Shown: positions 28,901 to 35,714 of the stretch, piece by piece | How the letters are laid out: each line of letters begins with the position of its first letter | Numbering within the stretch: the stretch's first letter is position 1 | Source of the DNA: an uncultured Erythrobacter sp. | Lineage (GTDB): Bacteria; Pseudomonadota; Alphaproteobacteria; Sphingomonadales; Sphingomonadaceae | Length of the DNA: 64,000 nucleotides | Assembly: GCF_947492365.1 (NCBI RefSeq) | Contig: NZ_CANLMB010000001.1 | Location: 186,001-250,000, forward strand | Direction of reading: 5' to 3' | Program-made: the position numbers and the translations under genes | Notes under the pieces: model-generated | Database searches by the model: none | Told to the model about the DNA's origin: nothing | Seen by the model: only the letters and a program-made list of their open reading frames with translations

Positions 28901-29215
28901 CGCGACGATGCGGAGTTCACCGAGCTGCGTGGCGGGATCGAGCTTGCCGGTCAGTTTGGCATGGTTCGCGCCTTTGTCAGCGGCACAGGGATCCACGATC
29001 TCGGCGACGATGCGCGCAACTTCAACCTGACTTCGGCTGAGCTGGGCAACTTCACCGTTGCTCTGCCGACGCGCGAAGATAACCGCTTCGAACTGGCAGC
29101 GGGCGCGACGGTTGATGTGTCGCCCAACTTCTCGATCGGTCTGGGCTATCTCGGCGACTTCGCCGATGGTTATGACGGTCACGCAGGCCGCGCCACCATG
29201 CGCCTCGCTTTCTAA
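25922..29215 (+). CDS. autotransporter with beta-helix passenger and outer membrane barrel
   Basis: A 1097-residue type V secreted protein. ATG 25922, preceded by AAAGG, gives a signal peptide ending GAAFAQS. A Pro-rich segment follows. Residues about 90-600 are built of many degenerate repeats of about 20-26 residues of the form VTNSGxIxTxGxxSxAVxxGxxS, typical of a right-handed beta-helix. After a junction, the last ~270 residues form a 12-strand barrel (GTGVWGEITVRGAEQD... to RATMRLAF) with terminal Phe. No protease or adhesin motif is evident, so the ligand is unknown. A strong terminator follows. Homopolymer-free repeats and normal GC give no sign of recent transfer. Confidence 0.9.
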   Translation: MTISASTKFRAIGSASVLALTVGLSGAAFAQSAPPPVGSPPTPTAPSVPANAEECAITAGVVVCAPGTDADGFFDVSGNPLGLDVQDGAVVQDSIIITGAVDGTVAGAIVTTGQFGSGLLIGENSNVTVDGFIQTSGSLALGIETEDNTAVTVNGIVYTTGQNADAIGLSTGSSVTNNGLIQTDGAGSSAILAFGDTATVTNSVTGSIITSNGGSHGVEGVNAVTVDNAGLIQTFGDQASAVTAGAGSSVTNSGNIVTLGDNLTAIALGDNSSVNNSSLIATTGRTAVGVSVGASSTVTNSDTISTEGNDFSDAVVLGTGSTLNNSGAVATDGEQSFAVFGAGDNVTVNNNAGGSLIANGEGSFAISLLNGGTVNNDGSVSTSSDFSFAVDALDDATVVNNGSISTAGASSVGVNMGDNSSLSGTGSITTVGDDSIAVIAQDNSVIDFGAGSAVTTSGVNAGGVVVLGNGSVTNAGDIATSGDGAQGVTVTGDATVNNSGSVSADLARGFDIGGAADFTNSGSVTSGNSDGVRFAGSATASNSGSISGVTGIAGEGDAQTVVNSGSITGTGGTAVALGDGADSFEQAAGGSTSGDVDLGLGDDTFVLSGTSSSIAGSIFGGDGTDTALLGGTLDSDNLSGFENTSINGARISGDRTLQGDVVVDGQVTLGLGVDTLTSTGAMTLENTGEVVIETPLDAALLGQTVLVLQEGTTFTDNGATITILDDDLLIDYTPVFGSLSVQVSAADPLVTSADPNVVTFGSALSGAVTAGTISTANFDLLNDLPDAAALEGAALDALPSLSEGAGREIFESSNAASQALTRHLSGEGTGVWGEITVRGAEQDAVSPSAGGYESEQKIFTIGGDFAVGETARIGLLASYADIENDDLSGGIERGETEIESMKFGVYGGVTFMERGFLNGEVAYLTGEVETGRNGVLGPINSAFDFDGWAYSATAGYDLLGGDQTSVTPFVGINGAKISFDNATETGGFGFGVVRDDAEFTELRGGIELAGQFGMVRAFVSGTGIHDLGDDARNFNLTSAELGNFTVALPTREDNRFELAAGATVDVSPNFSIGLGYLGDFADGYDGHAGRATMRLAF

Positions 29216-29252
29216 GCGAAGTCACAAAACCGGCGCCGCAGCGTCAGAAAAC

Positions 29253-29289
29253 AGGGACCGACCACTTCGCGTGGTCGGTCCCTTTTTCT
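29253..29289. terminator. bidirectional terminator between autotransporter and old yellow enzyme genes
   Basis: A perfect 13-bp stem, AGGGACCGACCAC with GTGGTCGGTCCCT, and loop TTCGC, is followed by TTTTTCTT on the plus strand and by TGTTTTCTG on the minus strand. It lies between convergent genes, so it can stop transcription from both sides. Confidence 0.88.
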
Positions 29290-30566
29290 TACCCTCTTCG
29301 CGCCATGATATCCTTGTTGCGAGCCTCGACCAGACGAAAGGCCCTGAAGACCGAGAACTGGTCGTCCGTGCGCCCTTCATGGCCGAGCATCCAGATCTGC
29401 TGATAGAACCAGTAAATCCCCGCAAATCCGTTGATCGCTTTCATGATCTGGAAGCGCTTCAAGAAGCCCAGCCATGCGGGGATGAGATCGAGGTCATCCT
29501 CGTAACGCGGCAGGTCTTTGCGCCCCTCGATCAGCTGTTTGGGGGCGTCGGTCACTACGCAGAGCGGGCGGCCCAGCCCGATCACATCCGCCGCGCCGCT
29601 TTCCAGCGCCTGCTCCATCGCGCCGCGGGTGCGAAAGCCGCCCGTGACCATCAGCGGCACATTGACATGCGCCTGCATCGCCTTGGCGAAATCGACGAAA
29701 TAGGCCTCACGCGCGGCGGTGGAGGGGGCGACGTTCTGCACCTCCTCTTCCTCTGCGCCTTCGACGCCCATCAGCTTGGGCTGTTCGTAAGTGCCGCCCG
29801 AAATCTCGATCAGGTCGACGCTGTCTTCCTCCAGCCATTTGACCACTTGGAGCGAGTCTTCGAACGCAAAGCCGCCCTTTTGGAAATCGGCGCTGTTGAG
29901 CTTGACCGAGATCGGGAAGTCGGGGCCGACGGCGGCGCGCGCTGCCTGCACAATTTCGCGCAGAATTCGCGCGCGGTTCTCAAGACTGCCGCCATATTCG
30001 TCCGTGCGCAGGTTCACCCGCGGGGAGAGGAATTGCGAGATCAGATAGCCATGCGCGCCGTGGATCTGCACGCCGGTGAAGCCTGCATCCTTGCAAGCTT
30101 TCGAGGCGGTGGCCCAGCGCTGCACCAGGTCTGCGATCTCTTCGACTGTGAGCGGGGAGGGCTTGCCGAACTGGCCTCCGGGCAGGTCTAGCGCGACGTC
30201 GGAAGAGGATTTGGGATCGGGGTTCACCAGCTTCTGAGTCTGGCGTCCGCCGTGGCTGAGCTGCGCCCAGAAATGGTTGCCGCCGCGCGTCGCCGCCTTG
30301 GCCCAGCTCGCGAGCCGCGCGGCCATGTCTGCATCGGGCTCGCGGTCGATCACGACATTGCCGGGGCGTTCCAGATGGTCCTTGTCGATGATGATATTGC
30401 CCGAAAGCAGCATACCCGCACCGCCATCGGACCAGATGCCATAGAGCCGCTCAAGTTCAGGCGTAGGTCGGCCATCAGGCGTCGCCAACCCCTCGGTCAT
30501 CGCCGCCTTGGCAAAGCGGTTCGGCAAAGTAGCGCCGCACGGCAGGGTGAGTGGATTGTCGAACAT
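29289..30566 (-). CDS. NADH:flavin oxidoreductase, old yellow enzyme family
   Basis: About 425 residues from ATG 30566, which has GGGAGG ten bases upstream. An upstream ATG at 30626 is less well supported. FMN TIM barrel with LPNRFAKAAMTEGLA (about 15-29), WAQLSHGGRQ, GVQIHGAHGYLISQFLSPRVNLRTDEYGGSLENRAR (catalytic His/Tyr region, about 170-205), FPISVKLNSADF, MVTGGFRTRG and GLGRPLCV. This is the 2-enoate reductase-like branch; the physiological substrate is unknown. The C-terminus includes an extra hydrophobic stretch (about 380-405: GFLKRFQIMKAINGFAGIYW). It is convergent with the autotransporter gene through a shared terminator. Confidence 0.9.
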   Translation of the reverse strand: MFDNPLTLPCGATLPNRFAKAAMTEGLATPDGRPTPELERLYGIWSDGGAGMLLSGNIIIDKDHLERPGNVVIDREPDADMAARLASWAKAATRGGNHFWAQLSHGGRQTQKLVNPDPKSSSDVALDLPGGQFGKPSPLTVEEIADLVQRWATASKACKDAGFTGVQIHGAHGYLISQFLSPRVNLRTDEYGGSLENRARILREIVQAARAAVGPDFPISVKLNSADFQKGGFAFEDSLQVVKWLEEDSVDLIEISGGTYEQPKLMGVEGAEEEEVQNVAPSTAAREAYFVDFAKAMQAHVNVPLMVTGGFRTRGAMEQALESGAADVIGLGRPLCVVTDAPKQLIEGRKDLPRYEDDLDLIPAWLGFLKRFQIMKAINGFAGIYWFYQQIWMLGHEGRTDDQFSVFRAFRLVEARNKDIMARRG

Positions 30567-30679
30567 GTGGGCCTCCCAGTCAGTTGTATTTTGCAACTGG
30601 CTAGCGGAAGGGAGAGTGATGCTCAAGTGGTGTGGAGCTTGGGGCCGGAGTCTTTTGTTTGCGCGCGCTTTTTGTCTTG

Positions 30680-30911
30680 CGCACCCGCCTCCGCGGGTGC
30701 GTCCTCGCTAGACGTGCGGCAAGCCGCACCCGCTGCGGGCGGCCAGTCGGCCTTGCGGCGCTACGCGCCGTGCTCTGCGACCAAGCCGGTAACTAGCACC
30801 AAGTTCTAGGCGCGTGACAGATGGCTTGGAATGGTTCGACGCCGCAGGCGTCGCAAGCGCGACCGCGCGCCGCCGCTTATGCGGCGAAGCCAAGCGGCCC
30901 GGAGGGGCCGC
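30680..30911. repeat. mosaic hairpin repeat, copy 1
   Basis: An intergenic element of about 230 bases between the old yellow enzyme gene and tRNA-Thr. Left hairpin CGCACCCGC-CTCC-GCGGGTGCG (30680-30701), then TCCTCGCTAGACGTGCGGC and its mirror GCCGCACCCGCTGCGG, then CCTTGCGGCGC-TAC-GCGCCG, then CGACGCC-GCA-GGCGTCG followed by CAAGCGCG, and a right hairpin GCGGCCC-GGAG-GGGCCGC (30894-30911). The segment 30695-30860 is related, in reverse orientation, to copy 3. No protein is coded. The wider 30567-31194 gap otherwise holds only tRNA-Thr. Confidence 0.8.
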
Positions 30912-30943
30912 GCCCGGCGTCTGAGGGCGAAAACAAAAAACGG

Positions 30944-31016
30944 TGCCGGCTGCAGGAGTCGAACCCGCGGCCTGATGATTACAAATCAACTGCTCTACCA
31001 ACTGAGCTAAGCCGGC
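30944..31016 (-). tRNA. tRNA-Thr (anticodon TGT)
   Basis: Read on the minus strand: acceptor GCCGGCT pairs with AGCCGGC, a D arm TTAGCTCAGTTGGTAGAG, an anticodon loop TTTGTAA (anticodon TGT, read as Thr), and the T arm GCGGGTTCGACTCCTGC. It is 73 bases with discriminator A. The 3' CCA is not encoded (CCG follows). Confidence 0.95.
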
Positions 31017-31194
31017 TATCCCGTTTCGCGCTGTTTCCAGCGAGAGCGCCCGCTAGCCGCAAACAGCGTGTATTGTCCAGACCCTGTTTCTTCAAATTCG
31101 CCGGAGATTATCAGCGCTTTGTCGAAGGAGGCGAAACGGGCCTTGAATTGGAGCGCGCAAAGATACATCTTAGAGCTAACGAAAGGGACCGGTG

Positions 31195-31620
31195 GTGGAC
31201 GACAATTTTCGCAAGCAGATGGTGTTTGAAAGCAATCGCAAGTCGGTGGGCATTGCCTATCTGCTGTGGTTGTTGCTCGGCGGTTTTGGCGTGCACCGGT
31301 TCTACACCGGCAATACCGCCTCGGGCGTTGCGCAGCTCATTCTGCTAATTTCGTTCATTGGCTGGCTTGTCCTGATCCCGTGGTTGCTGATCGACCTTGC
31401 GCTGATACCCGGCATGGTGCGGGACAAGAATATGGAAGTGATCAACATGCTCAACCATGCTGATCCCAAAGGCGCGCCGCCAGAAGAGCCACGCCCGGCC
31501 GAACGCGAACCGCTGCCGATCACAAACGAGACCGACCGCCGCCGTCAGGCGATGCTCGATGACCTGCGCCAGACCGGATACAGGAAAGAACGACGGGACC
31601 GGTTTCCTCTCAATCGGTAG
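31195..31620 (+). CDS. TM2 domain-containing membrane protein
   Basis: A 141-residue inner membrane protein. It starts at GTG 31195 (a GTG at 31192 is adjacent), with AAAGGGA at 31182-31188. The TM2 domain has two helices with a short turn: GIAYLLWLLLGGFGVHRFYTG (about 19-39), then GVAQLILLISFIGWLVLIPWLLIDLALIPGMV. The GGFGVHRFYTG motif is the family signature. The C-terminal ~50 residues are charged and cytoplasmic. Function unknown. It lies between two copies of the mosaic repeat. Confidence 0.85.
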   Translation: MDDNFRKQMVFESNRKSVGIAYLLWLLLGGFGVHRFYTGNTASGVAQLILLISFIGWLVLIPWLLIDLALIPGMVRDKNMEVINMLNHADPKGAPPEEPRPAEREPLPITNETDRRRQAMLDDLRQTGYRKERRDRFPLNR

Positions 31621-31643
31621 ATTGAGAGGATTTGTTTGCTTTT

Positions 31644-31877
31644 CGCTCCCACCTCCGTGGGAGCGTCCTCGGTGCTATTCCTCCCTCGCTTCGCTCGGTC
31701 GGGCACCTGCGGCTCGCGCGCGTGCGCTCGCGGCCTGCTAGTCGCAGGCCTTGCTCCGCGACACGGTAGATAGCTCTCATCGGTTCTTGGTCACGGCAGT
31801 CAAAGGGCGACTGCTCTCCCGCAGCGGGTGCGGCTTGCCGCACGTCTAGCGAGGACGAAGGCGCGGAGGCGCCTTCG
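31644..31877. repeat. mosaic hairpin repeat, copy 2
   Basis: Fills the 262-base gap between convergent genes. It has inverted ends: a left hairpin CGCTCCCAC-CTCC-GTGGGAGCG followed by TCCTCGG, and a right end that is the reverse complement of the same kind of module (CGAAGGCGC-GGAG-GCGCCTTCG preceded by CTAGCGAGGA and GTGCGGCTTGCCGCAC). The interior has GGCCTGC-TAGTC-GCAGGCC. The layout matches copy 3. Confidence 0.82.
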
Positions 31878-31882
31878 CAAAA

Positions 31883-32785
31883 CTAAAGCGCCCCGAACGT
31901 CCAACCCTCGGTCCAGGCTATCTCCGCCGTCAGAAAGCGCGGCTCCCAGCGTCTCTTCTCACCCGCCGCCTTGCGCAGCCATGCGGCGGTTAGCAGCGCG
32001 TCGGAGGAGTGGTCGTCGACCTCGCCATATTGGCGCACGGGCGGGCTGCCGAGTGCCTCCAGCGCGACATTGAGGTCGCCATAGGTCAGCAGTTTGGTGC
32101 GCGATCCGCTCAGCGTTGCGGCCTCTTTCGAGGCGAGGCCGGTGTAGATTTCGGCCAGCATTGATCCGCCCTTGGTGATCATCCTGCCCGGCACCGGGTC
32201 CATCGGCCAAACCGGCAGGTGCCCTTGCAATTGATGCAGCATCCGCATTCCGGTGAGCGAGCTCTTGCCCACCTGCGCCGCGCCTACGAGGTTGAAGTTC
32301 GAGACCGGACGGCACTTCATCCGGCGCTGAGCAATTTCAGCCTCGCGGAAACGCCCCTCGCGGGTGATCGCTTGCGGAAGGTGGAAGTGCTCGCCCTCAT
32401 CGCTCTTCGCGTGGCGGAAATAGCGTGAAGCCTCAGGGTGGGTGACAAAGCTTTGCGCGCCGAGATGCGGATCGTCTGCGCAAATCTCGTCAACCAGCGC
32501 CCACAGTTTCTTTGCATGACTGGGGGAGCGATCCCAGCCGGGGAAGAAGGCACCGCAATCGTTGAACGGCAGGCTGATCCCCAGATCGGCGCCGACCAGC
32601 GTGTTGGCAGGCAGATCGTCGCGCAGCAGCCCCATGACTTCACCGCGCGCCCAGCCGCCTTGCGGGGGCTCGACCAGCACCGGCGGGCCTCCCGCAGCCT
32701 CGGCGATGGCGAGCGCGATGCCTTTGTGCCGCTCACCCTTTGCGCCTGACCAGTCGATCGCGAGGAAGTGGTCAAACGTGCGCAT
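31883..32785 (-). CDS. conserved protein, predicted RNase H-like fold (DUF429-like)
   Basis: About 300 residues from ATG 32785, which follows a GGAAGGTGG stretch; the upstream in-frame ATG at 32812 lies in a dispersed repeat. The N-terminus FDHFLAIDWSGAKGERHKGIALA with a strand-borne Asp, a second acidic motif VGADLGISLPF, and a C-terminal EVDDHSSDALLTAAWLR are arranged as the acidic residues of RNase H-fold DUF429 proteins. I infer a nuclease-like fold; activity is untested. No signal peptide or membrane segment. It is isolated, with repeats on both sides and rarA upstream on the same strand. Confidence 0.7.
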   Translation of the reverse strand: MRTFDHFLAIDWSGAKGERHKGIALAIAEAAGGPPVLVEPPQGGWARGEVMGLLRDDLPANTLVGADLGISLPFNDCGAFFPGWDRSPSHAKKLWALVDEICADDPHLGAQSFVTHPEASRYFRHAKSDEGEHFHLPQAITREGRFREAEIAQRRMKCRPVSNFNLVGAAQVGKSSLTGMRMLHQLQGHLPVWPMDPVPGRMITKGGSMLAEIYTGLASKEAATLSGSRTKLLTYGDLNVALEALGSPPVRQYGEVDDHSSDALLTAAWLRKAAGEKRRWEPRFLTAEIAWTEGWTFGAL

Positions 32786-32805
32786 TGGCAAACCACCTTC
32801 CAACC

Positions 32806-32885
32806 CGCTCATGCTGAGCTTGTCGAAGCATCGTCCTTCTGCTTCGAAGTGAAGTACGGCCCTTCGACAAGCTCAGGGCGAGCGG
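32806..32885. repeat. dispersed inverted repeat (TTCGACAAGCTCAG type)
   Basis: CTGAGCTTGTCGAAG (about 32814-32828) and CTTCGACAAGCTCAG (32862-32876) are perfect reverse complements, with further GCTC and GAGC pairing outside them. This palindromic unit is a common intergenic repeat in many proteobacteria (from memory). It spans the gap between rarA and the RNase H-like gene. Confidence 0.8.
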
Positions 32886-32908
32886 AGGGGAATCCAGGGC
32901 ACAAAAGC

Positions 32909-34231
32909 TCATCTTTGGCGTTCCCCGCGCAATTTGTCCCAATAGGCCATCCGCTCGCGGAGCTTGCGTTCAAAGCCGCGCTCGACCGGCTCGTAGAAGC
33001 TTTGCGGCTCCATTTCCTCGGGCCAGTAATTGTCGCCCGAAAAGCCTTCATCCGCGTCGTGGTCATAGGAATAGCCGTCGCCATATCCGATATCCTTCAT
33101 CAGCTTTGTCGGCGCGTTGAGGATGTTGGCAGGCGGCAACAGGCTGCCAGTTTCGCGCGCCGTGCGGAAGGCGGATTTCTGCGCAGCATAGGCGGCGTTC
33201 GATTTGGGCGCGGTGGCGCAGTAGAGGCAGGCTTGCACAATCGCCAGCTCGCCTTCGGGAGAGCCAAGGAACTGGTAGGCATCCTTGGCCGCGAGGCATT
33301 GGGTGAGCGCCTGCGGATCGGCGAGGCCTATGTCTTCCGACGCAAACCGCACCAGGCGGCGCAGGACGAAAAGCGGCTCCTCGCCCGCCGTCAGCATCCG
33401 CGCGAGATAGTAAAGCGAGGCCTGCGGATCGGACCCGCGCAGAGCCTTATGCAGCGCGCTGATGAGGTTGTAATGCCCGTCACGGTCCTTGTCATAGACC
33501 GCCACGCGGCGTTGCAGGAACGCGCCCAAAGCCGCCGGATCGAGCGGTTCGGGCAGCTTCGCATTGTAGAGCGTCTCCGCCTGCCCGAGCAGGAAGCGCC
33601 CGTCTCCATCGGCGCTTGCGACCAAAGCGGCGCGGGCGTCTGGTGTGAGGGGGAGGGGGCCTTCGAGGCCTTCGGCGCGGGTGAGCAAAGCCTCCAGCGC
33701 TTCATGCCCCAATCGTTCCAGGATCAGCACCTGTGCGCGGCTGAGCAAAGCAGCATTCAATGCAAAACTGGGATTCTCGGTGGTCGCGCCCACCAAAGTC
33801 ACCGTCCCGCGCTCGACAAAGGGGAGGAACCCGTCCTGCTGCGCGCGGTTGAAGCGGTGGATCTCGTCCACGAACAGCAGCGTCTTCCTGCCCGCGCTGG
33901 CCATCTTGTCGGCTTCGGCAAAGGCCTTCTTCAGGTCGGCGACACCCGAAAACACCGCACTGATCGCGACAAAGCGCATGCCCACCGCATCGGCGAGAAG
34001 GCGCGCGATGCTGGTCTTGCCAGTCCCCGGCGGTCCCCACAGGACCATGCTGGCAAGCTTGCCTGCCGCGACCATGCGCCCGATTGCGCCTTCGGGGCCG
34101 GTGAGGTGTTCCTGCCCTATGACTTCATCTAGCGCGCGCGGGCGCAGACGGTCTGCCAGCGGTGCGTCGCTATCGTCTCGGGGTGCTTGTGCCTGTGCGG
34201 GCACCGGGTCGTCTTCGAACAGGTCTGCCAT
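32909..34231 (-). CDS. rarA: replication-associated recombination protein A (AAA+ ATPase)
   Basis: A 440-residue clamp-loader-like ATPase (RarA/MgsA, related to WRNIP1) acting at stalled forks. RPRALDEVIGQEHLTG (about 30-45), Walker A GPPGTGKTS (about 66-74), Walker B LLFVDEIHRFNRAQQDGFLP, sensor GATTENPSFALNAALLSR and a C-terminal tetramerisation region (DPQASLYYLARMLTAGEEP, AQKSAFRTA). It starts at ATG 34231. The next gene on that side is divergent (PadR), so the promoter lies in the 172-base gap. Confidence 0.96.
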   Translation of the reverse strand: MADLFEDDPVPAQAQAPRDDSDAPLADRLRPRALDEVIGQEHLTGPEGAIGRMVAAGKLASMVLWGPPGTGKTSIARLLADAVGMRFVAISAVFSGVADLKKAFAEADKMASAGRKTLLFVDEIHRFNRAQQDGFLPFVERGTVTLVGATTENPSFALNAALLSRAQVLILERLGHEALEALLTRAEGLEGPLPLTPDARAALVASADGDGRFLLGQAETLYNAKLPEPLDPAALGAFLQRRVAVYDKDRDGHYNLISALHKALRGSDPQASLYYLARMLTAGEEPLFVLRRLVRFASEDIGLADPQALTQCLAAKDAYQFLGSPEGELAIVQACLYCATAPKSNAAYAAQKSAFRTARETGSLLPPANILNAPTKLMKDIGYGDGYSYDHDADEGFSGDNYWPEEMEPQSFYEPVERGFERKLRERMAYWDKLRGERQR

Positions 34232-34292
34232 TGGTCGAACTCGATAAGCTACTCGTCAGAAAATGCCATCCGCCTCTTGCACATCCGTGTTT

Positions 34293-34304
34293 AAGATATA
34301 TCTT
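34293..34304. promoter_or_regulatory. palindrome in front of the PadR gene
   Basis: AAGATATATCTT is a perfect 12-base palindrome, 100 bases before the padR-type ATG and 61 bases from the divergent rarA ATG. A symmetric AT-rich site near a PadR regulator is a plausible autoregulatory operator. This is inference only. Confidence 0.35.
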
Positions 34305-34403
34305 GGACCTATCGAAGATACGCAAATGCTTTCTTACGCGGGTCTTCAAGGGACTGCCCAAAACAGTGGTCGGAATTCACTCGATCACAGGAGACTGTTG
34401 AAT

Positions 34404-35030
34404 ATGACCTGGAACAAACATCGCAAATTCAATCGCCGCGGCGGCTGGGAAAATCTCGGGCCGATGATTGCCATGATGGCGGCATCAGGCGGCAAATGGG
34501 AAGCCGATTTTGGCGGCTGGGACGAAGATGGACCCGGCGGCGGCGGTCGCAGGCATGGGCGCAAGCGCCGGGGCCGGATGTTCGGCCAAGGCGAACTGCG
34601 CCTCGCGCTGCTCGCACTGATCGCTGAGGAAGAGCGTCACGGTTATGAACTGATCAAGGCGATCGAGGACATGACCGGCGGCAGCTATGCGCCCAGCCCC
34701 GGTGCGGTTTACCCGACGCTGCAAATGCTCGCCGATGAAGGCAAGATCACCGAGGCGAAGTCGAAGGATGCGAAGAAGCCCTTCAAGGCGACCGATGAAG
34801 GCACCGCCGAACTCGAAGAGCGCGCCGATGAAGTCGAGGCGCTGATGGCGCGGCTCGGCAAGCATGGCGAGCGGGCCGAAAAGGTTCGCTCTCCCGACCT
34901 ATTCCGCGCGATGGGCAACCTTGCCACTGTGCTGAAAAACCGCGCGCGCACCGGCACACTCGACAAGAAGGTGATGGACGAAATCGTCGACATTATCGAC
35001 GAGGTCGCCAAGCGGATCGAGCGGATCTAG
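34404..35030 (+). CDS. PadR family transcriptional regulator
   Basis: About 208 residues from ATG 34404, preceded by AGGAG at 34389-34393. The N-terminal ~55 residues are Gly/Arg-rich and probably disordered (GGGGRRHGRKRRGRM). The PadR winged helix follows: GELRLALLALIAEEERHGYELIKAIEDMTGGSYAPSPGAVYPTLQMLADEGKI with the wing, then a C-terminal helix for dimerisation. It is divergent from rarA. Targets unknown; PadR proteins are usually repressors of neighbouring genes. Confidence 0.92.
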   Translation: MTWNKHRKFNRRGGWENLGPMIAMMAASGGKWEADFGGWDEDGPGGGGRRHGRKRRGRMFGQGELRLALLALIAEEERHGYELIKAIEDMTGGSYAPSPGAVYPTLQMLADEGKITEAKSKDAKKPFKATDEGTAELEERADEVEALMARLGKHGERAEKVRSPDLFRAMGNLATVLKNRARTGTLDKKVMDEIVDIIDEVAKRIERI

Positions 35031-35101
35031 CGCCGCTTAACGAGCGATGTCTGCTGCCGAACGTTAACGCGATTGCGGCGGGCCGCGCTCTTCACTAGTT
35101 T

Positions 35102-35138
35102 CCCTCTCCATGGACGGGTCGCGTCGTCCGGGAGAGGG
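35102..35138 (+). promoter_or_regulatory. hairpin masking the ribosome binding site of the next gene
   Basis: CCCTCTCC (35102-35109) is the exact complement of GGAGAGGG (35131-35138), which is the strong Shine-Dalgarno of the membrane protein at 35146. A GGACG...CGTCC inner stem can extend it. Folding would hide the site. Regulatory meaning is inferred. Confidence 0.4.
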
Positions 35139-35145
35139 GACAATC

Positions 35146-35577
35146 ATGAACAACACACTGGGCGGGGTCAAAACCCCGTGGCACCTTTGGGTGGTCGGCA
35201 TCCTTACGCTGCTTTGGAATGCGGTGGGCGGATTCAGTTACACCATGACGCGTCTTGGAAAGCTTGCTGATTTGGGAATGGGCGAGGCTGAGATTGCCTT
35301 TTTCGAATCCAGCCCTGTCTGGGCCAATGCATTCTGGGCGCTGGGCGTCTGGGGCGCAATTGCCGGCTCGCTGTTGCTGCTCTTCCGTTCGCGCTTTGCG
35401 GTTCACGCAATCGTGATCGCAATCATCGGCCTGATCGGATCGAATATCTGGCAATATGGCATTGCCGATATTCCTGAAAGCTTGGCCAGCCCGGCGATGA
35501 CGCTACTGATATGGGCGACGACGCTGTTCATGCTCTACTACGCCGTGCGGATGCGCAATGACGGTGTGCTGAAGTAA
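35146..35577 (+). CDS. four-helix membrane protein, hypothetical
   Basis: A 143-residue protein from ATG 35146, which has GGGAGAGGGG just upstream. Four hydrophobic segments are visible: WVVGILTLLWNAVGGFSY (about 15-32), WANAFWALGVWGAIAGSLLLL, FAVHAIVIAIIGLIGSNIW and AMTLLIWATTLFMLYYAV. This is the pattern of small conserved membrane proteins of unknown function. A hairpin precedes the start codon and a long palindrome follows the gene. Confidence 0.75.
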   Translation: MNNTLGGVKTPWHLWVVGILTLLWNAVGGFSYTMTRLGKLADLGMGEAEIAFFESSPVWANAFWALGVWGAIAGSLLLLFRSRFAVHAIVIAIIGLIGSNIWQYGIADIPESLASPAMTLLIWATTLFMLYYAVRMRNDGVLK

Positions 35578-35624
35578 GCATTTTTTGCTTGCGGCTCGCT
35601 TCGCTCGCGCCATGCCGCCCGCTC

Positions 35625-35683
35625 CCTCCGCCCTTCCACCCGGATCGTAACCCGGTGTGATAATCCGGGTGGAAGGGCGGAGG
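35625..35683. terminator. 21-bp perfect palindrome between convergent genes
   Basis: CCTCCGCCCTTCCACCCGGAT (35625-35645) and its exact reverse complement (35663-35683) flank a 17-base loop. It lies between the four-helix gene and the minus-strand glycosyltransferase. No T-run follows on either strand, so it may be a Rho-independent-like stop, a processing signal or a dispersed palindromic unit. Confidence 0.5.
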
Positions 35684-35714
35684 AGGCGGGTGGCTCTGGA
35701 TTCCAAGAGACCAA

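Noticed and set aside
30708..31001. Minus-strand frame starting MVEQLICNHQAAGST
   Set aside because: It reads through tRNA-Thr and into the mosaic repeat; no coding signal.
32768..34132. Long plus-strand frame opposite rarA
   Set aside because: Antisense frame starting in a dispersed repeat; rarA on the other strand is a complete AAA+ protein.
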